Source: Modestobacter sp. DSM 44400
Lineage (GTDB): Bacteria; Actinomycetota; Actinomycetes; Mycobacteriales; Geodermatophilaceae
Direction: 5' to 3'
Length of the DNA: 64,000 nt
Assembly (NCBI RefSeq): GCF_900107175.1
Contig: NZ_FNOZ01000003.1
Coordinates: forward strand, 62,001 to 126,000
Under the pieces are notes generated by a model that worked only from the letters and a program-made list of their open reading frames with translations, was not told where the DNA came from and did no database searches. The number at the start of each line of letters is the position of its first letter. The stretch's first letter is position 1. Shown here one piece after another: positions 40,372 through 50,321 of the stretch. The position numbers and the translations under genes are program-made.

Positions 40372-41520
40372 CTACAGCGGCGAGTCGGCGGCCGACGACG
40401 GCGGGAGGACCCGCAGCACCCGGTCGTCGTCGGCCTCCGGGGTGCCGGCGCCGTCCTTGTTCGACGTGGTGATCCACAGCGCGCCGGTCGGGTCGAGCGC
40501 CACGCTGCGCAGCCGGCCGTACCGGTCGGGCAGGAAGTCCGCCGGGTCGCCGACCGGAGCGCCGGTGCCGTCCAGCTCGGCCGTCACGACCTTGCGGCCG
40601 GTCAGCGCACCCAGGAACACGTAGGGGCCGGACACCGCGCAGCCGGCCAGCCCCGCCTCGTCCTCGGGCACCGTCAGCACCGGCCCGGTCCCGTCCGGCC
40701 CCTGGTCGCCGCCGGCGACCAGCGCGTCGAACTCGTCCGGCCCGGTCGGCAGGTTGTCGGTGGCGAAGACGCGCTCGTCGCCGCCGGAGCACAGGGCGGT
40801 GACGTCGCTGTGGCCGCGGCTGAAGACCGGATCGGCGCCGACGGGCTGGCCGAAGACGTCCACCGCCAGCACCTTGCCGGCCAGCGAGGCCGGGTCGGCG
40901 GCCAGCGCCGGGTCGCCGGTGTCGCCGGTGCCCACGTACAGCGTGCCGTCGGAGCCGAAGAGCAGGCCGCCGCCGTTGCGCACCTCGCCGCGCGGGATGC
41001 CGGTCAGCACCGGGTTGGGCGTGCCGCCCACCGGGAAGCGCACCACCCGGTTGTCGGTCGCGGTGGAGAGGTAGGCGTAGTACAGCCCGTCCTCGGGGAA
41101 CGTCGGCGACAGCGCCAGGCCGAGCAGCCCGCCGTCACCGCCGGTGTCGATGCCCGGCACCGTCATCAGCTCGCGGGCGGGGGAGCGGTCGGGGAAGACC
41201 TGCAGCAGCCGGCCGGAGTCGCGTTCGCCGACCACCGCCGTGCCGTCGGGCAGCACGACCAGCCCGGTCGGCACGGTCAGCTCGGTGGCCACGACGTTCG
41301 GGTCGCCGGCCTGCTCGTCGCTGCTGCCCGGGGTGGACGGGTCGCCGGGCACGGGAGCCGGGGCGGAACCGGTGGGCGGGGCGACCTCGGGGGGCGCGCC
41401 CCGCGGCAGCTCACGGAAGGGGCCGGAGGGGGAGTAGCCACTGCCGCAGGCCACGGTGAGCAGGACCCCCACCAGGGCCGTCGCCAGCCCGGTGCCGCGT
41501 GCCGCCCTCCGCCGTCCCAC
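40372..41520 (-). CDS. PQQ-type sugar dehydrogenase-like lipoprotein (beta-propeller)
   Basis: A 382-aa exported lipoprotein. GTG 41520 is chosen because TACTGT lies 7 nt upstream; it gives a compact signal (VGRRRAARGTG then hydrophobic) with lipobox LTVAC. The mature part is a six-bladed propeller of the glucose/sorbosone dehydrogenase group: PTGLVVLPDGTAVVGERDSG, GGLLGLALSPTF, NGGGLLFGSDGTLYVGTGD and LRSVALDPTGALWITTSN. Many actinobacterial members are not proven to bind PQQ, so the activity is uncertain. A Pro/Ser/Thr-rich spacer follows the Cys. Confidence 0.82.
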   Translation of the reverse strand: MGRRRAARGTGLATALVGVLLTVACGSGYSPSGPFRELPRGAPPEVAPPTGSAPAPVPGDPSTPGSSDEQAGDPNVVATELTVPTGLVVLPDGTAVVGERDSGRLLQVFPDRSPARELMTVPGIDTGGDGGLLGLALSPTFPEDGLYYAYLSTATDNRVVRFPVGGTPNPVLTGIPRGEVRNGGGLLFGSDGTLYVGTGDTGDPALAADPASLAGKVLAVDVFGQPVGADPVFSRGHSDVTALCSGGDERVFATDNLPTGPDEFDALVAGGDQGPDGTGPVLTVPEDEAGLAGCAVSGPYVFLGALTGRKVVTAELDGTGAPVGDPADFLPDRYGRLRSVALDPTGALWITTSNKDGAGTPEADDDRVLRVLPPSSAADSPL

Positions 41521-41527
41521 CCCGGCC

Positions 41528-41533
41528 ACAGTA
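41528..41533 (-). promoter_or_regulatory. -10 box of sugar dehydrogenase gene
   Basis: TACTGT on the minus strand, 7 nt before GTG 41520. It sits where the -35 of the divergent gene should be. Confidence 0.45.
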
Positions 41534-41549
41534 CGTGCGGGGCCGCGCC

Positions 41550-41555
41550 TAGGGT
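41550..41555 (+). promoter_or_regulatory. -10 box of hydroxyacid dehydrogenase gene
   Basis: TAGGGT 8 nt before GTG 41564. It overlaps the expected -35 of the divergent gene. Confidence 0.5.
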
Positions 41556-41563
41556 CGGCAGCC

Positions 41564-42523
41564 GTGCCCGATGCCAGCACCGCACCCCGCCTGGACCTGT
41601 CCCCCGACGAGACGCTGCACGTGCTCGTCCCCTCCCGGGCGGTGGCCGCCGCGGTCGAGGCGCTCTCGCCCCGCGTGCGCGCCCACCGCTACGACCCGGC
41701 CGACGGTGCACCGACCGGCGAGGCCGCCTCAGCCCAGGTGCTCGTGCCCCGCGGCGGCGCCGAGCTCCCCGCCGAGTTCCTCGCCGGGCTGCCGCGGCTG
41801 CGCCTGGTCCAGCTGATGAGCGCCGGCGCGGAGAAGTTCGCCGGGCGGCTGCCCGAGGGCGTCGCGCTGTGCAACGCCCGGGGAGCGCACACGCCCTCGA
41901 CCGCCGAGTGGGCGGTGACCGCGATGCTGGCCGCCCAGCGCGGCATCCCGCACTTCACCCGCCAGCAGGACGCCGGCCGCTGGGCCCCGCGCACCGAGCA
42001 CTCGATGGTCGGCGCCCGCGTGCTGATGGTGGGCGCCGGGGACATCGGCCGGACCATCGGCGCAATGCTCGCCGGCTTCGACGTCGCGCTGACCTACGCG
42101 GCCCGGACGGCGCGCGACGGCGTGCGCAGCACCGACGAGCTGGCCACCCTGCTGCCCGACGCCGACGTGGTCATCGTGATCGTCCCGGTGACGCCGGAGA
42201 CCATCCGCCTGGTCGACGCCGGCTTCCTGGCCGCCATGGCCGACGACGCCCTGCTGGTCAACGCCGCCCGCGGGGTGGTCGTGGATACCGACGCGCTGCT
42301 CGCCGAACTGCAGTCGGGCCGGCTGCGGGCCGCGCTGGACGTCACCGATCCCGAACCTTTGCCCGACGGGCACCCGCTGTGGTCGGCGCCGGGGCTGCTG
42401 CTCACCCCGCACGTCGCCGGGGACGTCCCCGGCACCAACGCGCGGGCCACCGCGGCGGTCACCGACCAGTTGACCCGGGTGCTGGCGGGGGAGCCGCTGC
42501 GCAACGTCGTCGGCGACTACTGA
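41564..42523 (+). CDS. D-isomer-specific 2-hydroxyacid dehydrogenase
   Basis: A 319-aa NAD(P)-dependent oxidoreductase. The nucleotide-binding loop is [17 protein letters not shown]; the catalytic Arg is in [16 protein letters not shown], the Glu in [15 protein letters not shown], and the His in [12 protein letters not shown]. The substrate-binding N-terminus is typical of the short, phosphoglycerate-dehydrogenase-like group; no ACT domain is present, unlike serA further on. Substrate unknown. The GTG start is fixed by TAGGGT. It is divergent from the sugar dehydrogenase with only 43 nt between start codons. Confidence 0.88.
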   Translation: MPDASTAPRLDLSPDETLHVLVPSRAVAAAVEALSPRVRAHRYDPADGAPTGEAASAQVLVPRGGAELPAEFLAGLPRLRLVQLMSAGAEKFAGRLPEGVALCNARGAHTPSTAEWAVTAMLAAQRGIPHFTRQQDAGRWAPRTEHSMVGARVLMVGAGDIGRTIGAMLAGFDVALTYAARTARDGVRSTDELATLLPDADVVIVIVPVTPETIRLVDAGFLAAMADDALLVNAARGVVVDTDALLAELQSGRLRAALDVTDPEPLPDGHPLWSAPGLLLTPHVAGDVPGTNARATAAVTDQLTRVLAGEPLRNVVGDY

Positions 42524-42582
42524 GGCCCCGCCGCAGGGTCCCGCCGCGAGCTCGCGAGCGGTGGGGGGCAGCGGGGTCCTTC
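42524..42582 (+). repeat. Gene-end repeat, copy B
   Basis: A 59-nt copy directly abutting the TGA of the hydroxyacid dehydrogenase. The outer stem is CCCCGCCGC with GCAGCGGGG. Compared with copy A, both arms have changed so that most pairs are kept. Confidence 0.7.
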
Positions 42583-42591
42583 CAGGGGTCG

Positions 42592-42954
42592 CTAAGGGGC
42601 GGGGATGCGGCCGCCGGACGCCGTGGACAGCCGGGGCAGGTCGCGGGCCCGCAGCGCCGGCAGCCGCACCTGGGTGTGCGCGGTCGTCACCAGCCACAGC
42701 CGACCGCGGCCGCCCACCCGGAGGCCGGCGACCCGGTCCCACGGCACGTGCCGGGAGCCGACCAGCGAGCGGACGGTCACGCCGTCCTCGCCGACGTCGG
42801 CGCCCACCCGCAGCACCCAGGCGGCCGCGAGCACGGGCAGCAGGAGCAGCAGCGCCATCCAGGGGGTGGCGGCCGCGGCCGGGACCACGCACAGCGCCAG
42901 CAGGACGACGGGGAGCAGGGCGGTGCGGTTCATCCGCATCCGGGCGACGGCCAC
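42592..42954 (-). CDS. Small membrane protein with PH-like C-terminal domain
   Basis: A protein of about 120 aa with two hydrophobic segments (from [14 protein letters not shown] through [19 protein letters not shown]), then about 60 residues resembling a bacterial PH-like domain ([25 protein letters not shown]). The start is uncertain: GTG 42954, ATG 42939 or ATG 42933. A similar membrane gene lies beside ilvD in mycobacteria from memory. Function unknown. It is divergent from ilvD. Confidence 0.6.
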   Translation of the reverse strand: MAVARMRMNRTALLPVVLLALCVVPAAAATPWMALLLLLPVLAAAWVLRVGADVGEDGVTVRSLVGSRHVPWDRVAGLRVGGRGRLWLVTTAHTQVRLPALRARDLPRLSTASGGRIPAP

Positions 42955-43005
42955 GTCGGGACATGCTTCCAGGGGTCCGGGAACGTAGCCGCGCCGACCC
43001 GGGCC

Positions 43006-43011
43006 TAGCAT
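43006..43011 (+). promoter_or_regulatory. -10 box of ilvD (leaderless)
   Basis: TAGCAT 8 nt before GTG 43020. Confidence 0.45.
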
Positions 43012-43019
43012 CCAGGACC

Positions 43020-44729
43020 GTGACCACCGTCGAAGAGCGCCCCGCCGGCAGCGATCCCGCGACCCTGAAGCCCCGCAGCCACGAGGTGACCGACGGGATC
43101 GCCAAGGCCCCCGCCCGCGCGATGCTGCGGGCGGTCGGCATGGGCGACGACGACTGGGTGAAGCCGCAGATCGGGGTGGCGTCGTCCTGGAACGAGATCA
43201 CCCCCTGCAACCTGTCCCTCGACCGGCTGGCCAAGAAGGTCAAGGAGGGCGTGCACGCCGGCGGCGGTTTCCCGCTGGAGTTCGGCACCATCTCGGTTTC
43301 CGACGGCATCTCGATGGGCCACGAGGGCATGCGCGCCTCGCTGGTGTCCCGCGAGGTCATCGCCGACTCGGTGGAGACCGTGGTCTTCGCCGAGCGGCTC
43401 GACGGCTCGGTGCTGCTGGCCGGCTGCGACAAGTCGCTGCCCGGCATGCTGATGGCCGCCGCGCGGCTCGATCTGGCCAGCGTCTTCCTCTACGCCGGGG
43501 CCACCCTGCCCGGCCGGCTCGGTGACCGGGACCTGACGATCATCGACGTCTTCGAGGGCGTCGGTGCCTGCGCCGCCGGCAAGATCACCCGCGACGAGCT
43601 CACCGCGATCGAGAAGGCCACCTGCCCCGGCGAGGGTGCCTGCGCCGGCATGTACACCGCCAACACGATGGCCGCCGCGGCCGAGGCGCTGGGCATGAGC
43701 CTGCCCGGCAGCGCGGCCCCGCCGGCGCCCGACCGCCGCCGCGACGGCTACGCCGTGGCCTCCGGTGAGGCCGTGGTGGGCATGCTGCGCCAGGGGATCA
43801 CCGCCCGCCAGATCATGACCAAGGAGGCGTTCGAGAACGCCATCACCCTGGTCATGGCGCTGGGCGGCTCCACCAACGCGGTGCTGCACCTGCTGGCCAT
43901 CGCGCACGAGGCCGACGTCCCGCTGACCCTCGACGACTTCAACCGGATCGGCGACCGCACCCCGCACCTGGCCGACGTGAAGCCCTTCGGCCGGTACGTG
44001 ATGAGCGACATCGACCGGATCGGCGGCGTGCCGGTGGTGCTCCGCGCGCTCCTGGACGCCGGTTTGCTGCACGGCGACTGTCTCACCGTGACCGGGAAGA
44101 CGATGGCCGAGAACCTCGCCGAACTGTCCCCGCCGGACCCCGACGGCGCGATCATCCACGCGATGAGCTCCCCGATCCACACGACCGGTGGGCTGACCAT
44201 CCTGCGCGGCTCGCTGGCGCCCGAGGGCGGCGTGGTGAAGTCCGCCGGCTTCGACGCCGACGTCTTCGAGGGCACCGCGCGGGTCTTCGACGGCGAGCAG
44301 GGCGCGATGGACGCCGTCACCGAGGGCACGCTCAGCCCCGGCGACGTCGTGGTCATCCGCTACGAGGGGCCGAGGGGCGGGCCGGGGATGCGGGAGATGC
44401 TTGCCGTCACCGGTGCCATCAAGGGCGCAGGGCTCGGCAAGGACGTGCTGCTGCTGACCGACGGGCGCTTCTCCGGCGGCACCACGGGGCTGTGCGTCGG
44501 CCACGTCGCCCCCGAGGCCATGGACGGCGGGCCGATCGCCTTCGTGCGGGACGGCGACCCGATCCGGCTGGACCTGACCGGCCGGACCCTCGACCTGCTG
44601 GTCGACGAGGCCGAGCTGGCCCGGCGGGCCGAGGGCTGGATGCCGCCGGCCCCGCGCTACACCCGGGGTGTGCTCGGCAAGTACGCCAAGCTGGTCGGCT
44701 CGGCGGCCCAGGGCGCGATCTGCGGCTGA
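43020..44729 (+). CDS. ilvD: Dihydroxy-acid dehydratase
   Basis: Dehydrates 2,3-dihydroxy-3-methylbutanoate and its ethyl analogue to the keto acids of valine and isoleucine. The 569-aa protein has Fe-S ligand cysteines in [20 protein letters not shown] and [16 protein letters not shown], plus [18 protein letters not shown] and [19 protein letters not shown]. Length and motif set match the mycobacterial [2Fe-2S]-type enzyme group. The GTG start fits a leaderless promoter. It lies 5.8 kb before ilvBNC, separated by two c-di-GMP genes. Confidence 0.96.
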   Translation: MTTVEERPAGSDPATLKPRSHEVTDGIAKAPARAMLRAVGMGDDDWVKPQIGVASSWNEITPCNLSLDRLAKKVKEGVHAGGGFPLEFGTISVSDGISMGHEGMRASLVSREVIADSVETVVFAERLDGSVLLAGCDKSLPGMLMAAARLDLASVFLYAGATLPGRLGDRDLTIIDVFEGVGACAAGKITRDELTAIEKATCPGEGACAGMYTANTMAAAAEALGMSLPGSAAPPAPDRRRDGYAVASGEAVVGMLRQGITARQIMTKEAFENAITLVMALGGSTNAVLHLLAIAHEADVPLTLDDFNRIGDRTPHLADVKPFGRYVMSDIDRIGGVPVVLRALLDAGLLHGDCLTVTGKTMAENLAELSPPDPDGAIIHAMSSPIHTTGGLTILRGSLAPEGGVVKSAGFDADVFEGTARVFDGEQGAMDAVTEGTLSPGDVVVIRYEGPRGGPGMREMLAVTGAIKGAGLGKDVLLLTDGRFSGGTTGLCVGHVAPEAMDGGPIAFVRDGDPIRLDLTGRTLDLLVDEAELARRAEGWMPPAPRYTRGVLGKYAKLVGSAAQGAICG

Positions 44730-44739
44730 CCGGGAGAGT

Positions 44740-44768
44740 CCGGCCCGACCCGTTCGGGTGAGGGCCGG
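44740..44768 (+). terminator. Terminator after ilvD
   Basis: CCGGCCC (44740-44746) pairs with GGGCCGG (44762-44768), with an inner ACCCG/CGGGT stem and a TT loop. It begins 11 nt past the stop and has no T tract. Confidence 0.6.
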
Positions 44769-44813
44769 GCAGCGGGGCTTGGGCATCCCCCCGGCCAGGT
44801 CGACAACCAGGGT

Positions 44814-47507
44814 GTGGACCACGAGCGCCGTCGCGCACCCGGATGGTGGCTGCTCCTCGCCCCGGTGCTGGCCGGCGCAGCCGCAGGCGCCGTCCCGCTG
44901 GCCGCCGACCTGCTGCTCCTCGTCGCCGCGCTGACCACCGCCGCCCTGCTGTGGCGGGGTGGCCGGCGGGCCGGTGCCGGGTTGCGCGGCTGGACGTTGC
45001 TGGCCGTGGCGGTCGGCCTCGGCCTGGCCAGCACCGCCGCCGCCGACCTGCTCCTCCCTGCCGCCCATCGGCAGCTGCTCGACCCGGCCGCGGTGCTCGT
45101 GCCCCTGCCCTCTCTGCTGCTGGCCATCGGCGGCGTGCTGAGCCTGCTCAGCTCCGGCGAGCTCCGTCGCGGCGGCGCCCGACTGCTCACCGAGACCGCC
45201 CTGTTCTTCAGTGCGGCCCTGGTGCTCGGCCAGGTGCTGGTCGTCGGCCCGGTCCTGGCCGCCTGGCCGCCCGGTGCCCCGGCCGGTGCGCGCCTGGCCA
45301 TCGAGCTGTCCTGCCTGACCACCGCGGCGCTGCTGTCCAGCGTGCTGGTGCTGGTCTCCGCCGGGGCGCGCCGCGTCCCCGGCGCCCTGCTGCTCCTGGC
45401 CGCCGGCAGCCAGGCGGCTGCCCACGGCCTGTCCGTGGTCGGCGCGGACCGCTCGCTCGCCGTGCTGGAGGCCGCCGTGCCGGACGTCCAGCTCGCCAGC
45501 CTGCTGCTCATCTGCCTGGCCGTGCTGCAGGACCCTGGCTCGCACTGCGACGCCCCGCCCACCCGCAGCGACGTCCGGCTCAGCCAGGCCGGCCAGCTGC
45601 TGCCGCACCTGGTCATGGTCGCCGCGGCCCTGCTCTTCGTCGGGTCCGCGGCGCTGGGCACCCAGCCGACCCTGGTCGCCGCGCTGGCCCTGCTGACCGG
45701 CCTCGGGCTCACCGCCGTGCACCGTGCGGTCACCGCCCGCGACGAGTCCCGGGTCGGCGCCCGGCTGCGGGACAGCGAGGCCTACTTCCGTTCGCTGGTC
45801 CGTTCCAGCAGCGACGCGGTGCTCATCCTGGACGGCGAGCTCCAGGTCACCTGGGCCGCCGCCGTCCTGGAGCAGGCCGCGGTCGCCGCCGGCTCCGGCC
45901 TGGTGGGCCGCCCGCTGCCGACCGTGGTGCACCCGGCCGACGCGGACGCCGTCACCACCTGGCTGGCCGCCGAGGCGACCACCGCCGGGCTCACCGGACT
46001 TCGCACGTTCCGGCTGCCCGCCGCCGACGGCAGCTGGCGCGTGCTGGAGGCCGGGGTCAGCGACCTGCGGGCCGACGCCGACGTCCGCGCCCTGGTGCTG
46101 CACTGCCGCGACATCACCGCCCGGCTGGACCGGGAGGACGAGCTGCACTCCCTCGCCTTCACCGACCCGCTCACCGGACTGCCCAACCGGGCCGCCCAGC
46201 TGGCCGTCCTGGGCCGCCGGCTGGGCGCGCTCGCCGACGGGGCCGGCGGGCGGTCCGTGGACGGCAGCGAGGACGGTACCGACGAGGACGACGTCGCAGC
46301 CTCCCTGCTGGTTTTCGAGGTGCAGGGCCTGCTCGAGTCCCGCGAGAACGTCGGCGGCGACGTCGTGGACCTGGCGCTGCAGGAGATAGCCCGCCGGCTG
46401 CGGGCCACGCTGCGCAGCGAGGACCAGGTGGCCCGGCTGGGCGCCGAGTCCTTCAGCGTGCTGGCCGTGGGCACCCGCGCGGACGCCGACAAGGTCGCCG
46501 CGCGTTGCCTGTCGGTGATCGAACAGCCGCTGGTCACCGACTTCGGGCTGGTCGACCTGACCGCCGCCGTCGGCGTGGTGCCGTTGGTCGCCGGGCTGAC
46601 CGAGCGGGAGGCGCTGGACCACGCCGAGCTGGCCGTCCGGGACGCCCGGGCTGTCGCCCCGGGCAGCGTGCGCCGCTACCACGACGGTCTGGGCGCGGCC
46701 CGCGACCGGCGCGAGCAGCTGCGACGTGACCTGATCGGCGCCCGCGAGCGCGGTGAGCTGACCCTCGCCTGGCAGCCCATCGTGGCCCTGGCCGACCACC
46801 GGGTCACCGGTGTGGAGGCCTCCCTGCGGTGGCGGCACCCGGTGTACGGCGACGTGCCACCGGAGGAGTTCCTGCCCGTCGCCGGGCGCGCCGGTCTCGA
46901 CGTGGACCTGCAGCGCTGGGTCCTGCGGGAGGCCACCCTCGCCGCGGTCGGCCTGCCCGTCCACGGCGTGGAGCTCAAGCTGGGCGTCGACATCTCGGCC
47001 CGGCACCTGGCCGCCGGCACGTTGGTCGGCGACGTCTCGGCCGCCCTGCAGGCCAGTGGTTTGCCGCCGGAGCGGCTGATCGTGGAGATCGCCGAATCGG
47101 CGGTGGCCTCCGGCGGTGAGCACGACCTCGCCGACGTCTCCGCGCTACGGCTGATGGGCGTGCACGTCGCGCTCGACGGCTTCGGCAGCAGCCACTCGAC
47201 CCTGCCGGCTCTGGCGCGGCTGCCCGTCGACGTGCTCAAGCTCGACCGCGGCTTCCTGGCCCGGATCGACCGGGACGCCTACACCCGGGCGCTGGTCGAG
47301 TCGGTCGTCGGGATCGGCGCCGCCCTCGGGGTGGACGTCGTGGCCGAGGGCGTGGAGACCACCAGCCAGCTGGCCGTCCTCGAGGCGATCGGCTGCGGCT
47401 TCGCCCAGGGTTTCCTGCTCTCCCGGCCGGTGGCCCTGCCCGGTGTCGTGCAGCTCCTCGACCAGGGAGCCGGCCAGCTCTGGCCGGGCGTCCCGAGCAG
47501 AACGTGA
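44814..47507 (+). CDS. Membrane PAS-GGDEF-EAL protein, both catalytic sites degenerate
   Basis: An 897-aa protein. Residues 1-320 hold about eight to nine TM helices; a PAS domain follows (SEAYFRSLVRSSSDAVLIL), then GGDEF and EAL domains. The GGDEF signature is GAESF near residue 543, so cyclase activity is unlikely, but an I-site-like RSED lies five residues before it. In the EAL domain the motif is EASLRW, the Asn of NIS is Asp (VDISARHL), and the DDFG loop is LDGFGSSHS, so phosphodiesterase activity is doubtful. It probably senses or scaffolds c-di-GMP. The stop overlaps the next, intact paralogue (GTGA). Confidence 0.88.
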   Translation: MDHERRRAPGWWLLLAPVLAGAAAGAVPLAADLLLLVAALTTAALLWRGGRRAGAGLRGWTLLAVAVGLGLASTAAADLLLPAAHRQLLDPAAVLVPLPSLLLAIGGVLSLLSSGELRRGGARLLTETALFFSAALVLGQVLVVGPVLAAWPPGAPAGARLAIELSCLTTAALLSSVLVLVSAGARRVPGALLLLAAGSQAAAHGLSVVGADRSLAVLEAAVPDVQLASLLLICLAVLQDPGSHCDAPPTRSDVRLSQAGQLLPHLVMVAAALLFVGSAALGTQPTLVAALALLTGLGLTAVHRAVTARDESRVGARLRDSEAYFRSLVRSSSDAVLILDGELQVTWAAAVLEQAAVAAGSGLVGRPLPTVVHPADADAVTTWLAAEATTAGLTGLRTFRLPAADGSWRVLEAGVSDLRADADVRALVLHCRDITARLDREDELHSLAFTDPLTGLPNRAAQLAVLGRRLGALADGAGGRSVDGSEDGTDEDDVAASLLVFEVQGLLESRENVGGDVVDLALQEIARRLRATLRSEDQVARLGAESFSVLAVGTRADADKVAARCLSVIEQPLVTDFGLVDLTAAVGVVPLVAGLTEREALDHAELAVRDARAVAPGSVRRYHDGLGAARDRREQLRRDLIGARERGELTLAWQPIVALADHRVTGVEASLRWRHPVYGDVPPEEFLPVAGRAGLDVDLQRWVLREATLAAVGLPVHGVELKLGVDISARHLAAGTLVGDVSAALQASGLPPERLIVEIAESAVASGGEHDLADVSALRLMGVHVALDGFGSSHSTLPALARLPVDVLKLDRGFLARIDRDAYTRALVESVVGIGAALGVDVVAEGVETTSQLAVLEAIGCGFAQGFLLSRPVALPGVVQLLDQGAGQLWPGVPSRT

Positions 47508-50269
47508 CCGAGCTAGCGAGGTCACGCAGGTGCACAGCACCTCCGGACACCGCGCTGCCCGGCCCCCGCGCCGACCCGGCGTCCGCTCTGCGGGGGCCGG
47601 GCGGCTGGCCGCGGACCGCCGTCGTCGGCGCGCTCGCCGGACTGGCCGTCGTCCTGGGGCTGATGGAGCTCCTCGCTCCCGCGTGGACCGGCCACGGCGG
47701 CCCGCTCGTCCTGGCCGCCGCGACCTGGGTGGTCGGCGCGCTGGTTGTGGACCACTGCCGCTGGATCGACCCGGTCGCCGCCCAGGCCTGGCGGGCCCTC
47801 GCGGTCATCGCCGGGCTGCTCGGCCTCGGCCAGGCCGGCCGCGGGCTCGTCGGCGTCGGGGTCAACCCCGACGTGTCGGGGCTGTCGGACCTGCCGCTGG
47901 CGGCCGCCGGCCTGGTCACCGTGCTGTTGTGCGCGCGGCTGGTCCGGGCCACCGGCGGGCGCGTCCGGGCCCGGGTGGTCCTGGACGCCACGGTCGCGCT
48001 CGTCGCGATCGGCGTGCTGATGGAGGTGGTCGTGCCGGCTGCCGTCGGCATCTCCGACGCCGCGGCCGACCCGTTGCTGACCGTGGGCTACCCGGCGGTC
48101 AGCGCGGTGCTGTGCGCAGCCGGCCTGGTGACCCTGGCCGGGGTCCGCGCCGCGCGCCGCGCCGCCGCCGGCTGGCTGCTGCTGGCCTTCGGCTCGCTCG
48201 CCGTGGCGATGCTCAGCGGGGCACTGGCGGTCGCGTCGCCCTCGCCCGCCCTGGACGTGGTCAGCAGCACCGCCTACCTGGCGATGCTCGTCGCCGCGAC
48301 ACTGGCACTCGCCGCCGACCCCGGCCCGCGGGCCGGCGGCGCCCCGGCGGCCGCGGTGCCGCTGGCCGGCATCGTCGTCAGCTACTGCCTGGCCTTCGGC
48401 GTGGTGCTGCTGCTGCTCGGCGGCTGGGCGACCGTCCGGTCGGTGACGAGCGGAGAGGCGGCGGTGCTCACCGTGCTGCTCCTGCTCACCTTCGTGCGGA
48501 CCCTGGTGTGGGCCGGCGACAGTGCCCGCCTGACCCGGCACGTCCTGCGTACGGAGGCCTACTTCCGCACCCTGGTCAACAGCTCGGCCGACATCACCAT
48601 CGTGCTGGACCACCACGGCCAGATCACCTGGTCCTCCGGTGCCGAACACGGCCCCACCGCATGGGCGGCGCGGGACCTGGAAGGCCACCGCCTGCAGGAG
48701 TTCGTGCACGCCGACGACCGCGCCGAGCTCGAGCGCGCGCTGGCCGCCACCGGCGTGCACGACGGTCCCGGCCGGGTGTTCCGGCTCCGCACCCGCGACG
48801 GCGGCTGGCGCGCCTACGAGACCGTCCGGGTGGTCTCCTCCGCGGCGTTGCAGGCCGGTCCGTCCGGACGGGACGCCGACGGTCTGATCCTGCACCTGCG
48901 GGAGCTCGACGGCCGGCGCGTGGACGAGCGGGAGCTCGAGCGCCTGGCCTACACCGACTACCTGACCGGGCTGCCCAATCGCGCTCGGCTGATGGCCGCC
49001 GCGGCGGCCGCCCGCAGCCGGGCGGCTGAGGGCGACGCGGCCTGCCTGCTGCTGCTGGACCTGGACGGCTTCAAGGCCGTCAACGACATCGCCGGGCACG
49101 AGGCGGGGGATCTGCTGCTGGTCGAGGTCGCCGCGCGGCTGCGCACCACGGTGCGGGACCGGGACCTCGTGGGCCGGCTGGGCGGCGACGAGTTCGCCGT
49201 CCTGGTGTCGGCCGACCTCGAGGAGGCCAGCGCTCTCGCCGAGCGCATCGTGGTCGAACTGCACGGGGTGCACCGCTCGGTGCCCACGCCCGGCGCCGAC
49301 CCCGACCTGGTCTTCGACGTCTCGGCCAGCATCGGGGTCACCGCCCTGGACCCGGCCGAGGACGTGCCGGTCGCCTTCCGGCAGGCCGACCTCGCGCTGC
49401 GGGCGGCCAAGGCCGCCGGCAAGGACTGCGTGCGCCGGCACGGCGAGGCCGCCGACAGCGCCACCGGCCGGCGCACCCGGCTGGCCCGCGACCTGCCCGA
49501 CGCGCTGGACCGCGGGCAGCTGCGGCTGGTCTACCAGCCGGTGGTCGGCCTGGCCGAGCGCCGGGTGCTGGGACTGGAGGCGCTGCTGCGGTGGGACCAC
49601 CCGCTGCTGGGTGAGGTGCCGCCGGAGGAGTTCATCCCGCTGGCTGAGGACGACGGCCTGATCGTGCCGATGCAGCGGTGGGTCCTCGACCAGGCCACCG
49701 CCGAGCTGGCCGGGCTGCTGCGCCAGGGCCGGGACCTGCAGCTGGGCGTGAACATCAGCGTCCGGCACCTGCAGGCCGGCTGCCTGGTGCCCGATGTCGC
49801 CGCGGCGCTGGGCCCTGCGGGGCTGCCGCCCCGCAGGCTGATGCTGGAGGTCACCGAGTCGGTGTTCATCGGCGAGCGAGACCGCGCCGAGGGCGACCTG
49901 TCGACCCTGCACGACATGGGCTGCGTCATCTCCCTGGACGACTTCGGGCGTGGGTACTCGACGTTCGCCTACCTCGCCCGCCTGCCGGTCGACGTGCTGA
50001 AGATGGACCGGGAGTTCCTGGCCGGCATCGAGGACGACGAGCGCAGCGCTGCTCTGGTGGGCAGCGTCATCGACCTGGGCCGCCGACTGGACATCGACGT
50101 GGTGGCCGAGGGCGTGGAGACGCGCGGACAGCTGGCCGCGCTGAGCGGGCTGGGCTGCCGGTACCTGCAGGGCTTCCTGCTGGGCCGGCCGACCGCCGCC
50201 GCCGAGTTGCCCGCCCTCATCGACGGCTTCGACGCCGCGCTGCTGGACGGCCCGCTCGCGCTGAACTGA
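47504..50269 (+). CDS. Membrane PAS-GGDEF-EAL c-di-GMP enzyme, sites intact
   Basis: A 921-aa paralogue of the preceding protein: about nine TM helices, PAS (TEAYFRTLVNSSADITIVLD), GGDEF and EAL. The cyclase motif RLGGDEFAVL (near residue 559) is intact, with the I-site RDRD five residues before it. EAL residues are intact: LEALLRWDHP, GVNISVRHLQ, EVTESVF, SLDDFGRGYST, DVLKMDREF and VVAEGVET. It could make and degrade c-di-GMP. The GTG start overlaps the upstream stop, so the pair is co-translated and may form a heterocomplex in which the degenerate partner regulates this one. Confidence 0.92.
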   Translation: MTELARSRRCTAPPDTALPGPRADPASALRGPGGWPRTAVVGALAGLAVVLGLMELLAPAWTGHGGPLVLAAATWVVGALVVDHCRWIDPVAAQAWRALAVIAGLLGLGQAGRGLVGVGVNPDVSGLSDLPLAAAGLVTVLLCARLVRATGGRVRARVVLDATVALVAIGVLMEVVVPAAVGISDAAADPLLTVGYPAVSAVLCAAGLVTLAGVRAARRAAAGWLLLAFGSLAVAMLSGALAVASPSPALDVVSSTAYLAMLVAATLALAADPGPRAGGAPAAAVPLAGIVVSYCLAFGVVLLLLGGWATVRSVTSGEAAVLTVLLLLTFVRTLVWAGDSARLTRHVLRTEAYFRTLVNSSADITIVLDHHGQITWSSGAEHGPTAWAARDLEGHRLQEFVHADDRAELERALAATGVHDGPGRVFRLRTRDGGWRAYETVRVVSSAALQAGPSGRDADGLILHLRELDGRRVDERELERLAYTDYLTGLPNRARLMAAAAAARSRAAEGDAACLLLLDLDGFKAVNDIAGHEAGDLLLVEVAARLRTTVRDRDLVGRLGGDEFAVLVSADLEEASALAERIVVELHGVHRSVPTPGADPDLVFDVSASIGVTALDPAEDVPVAFRQADLALRAAKAAGKDCVRRHGEAADSATGRRTRLARDLPDALDRGQLRLVYQPVVGLAERRVLGLEALLRWDHPLLGEVPPEEFIPLAEDDGLIVPMQRWVLDQATAELAGLLRQGRDLQLGVNISVRHLQAGCLVPDVAAALGPAGLPPRRLMLEVTESVFIGERDRAEGDLSTLHDMGCVISLDDFGRGYSTFAYLARLPVDVLKMDREFLAGIEDDERSAALVGSVIDLGRRLDIDVVAEGVETRGQLAALSGLGCRYLQGFLLGRPTAAAELPALIDGFDAALLDGPLALN

Positions 50270-50321
50270 CCCGTCGTCCCACGAATGCCGTCAGCGCGGT
50301 CCACCTGGTGGGACAGCTCGG

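Noticed and set aside
43005-47123. A 1372-codon open frame on the minus strand
   Set aside because: It is antisense to ilvD and the first GGDEF-EAL gene; the composition is Gly/Gln/Arg-rich without recognisable motifs.
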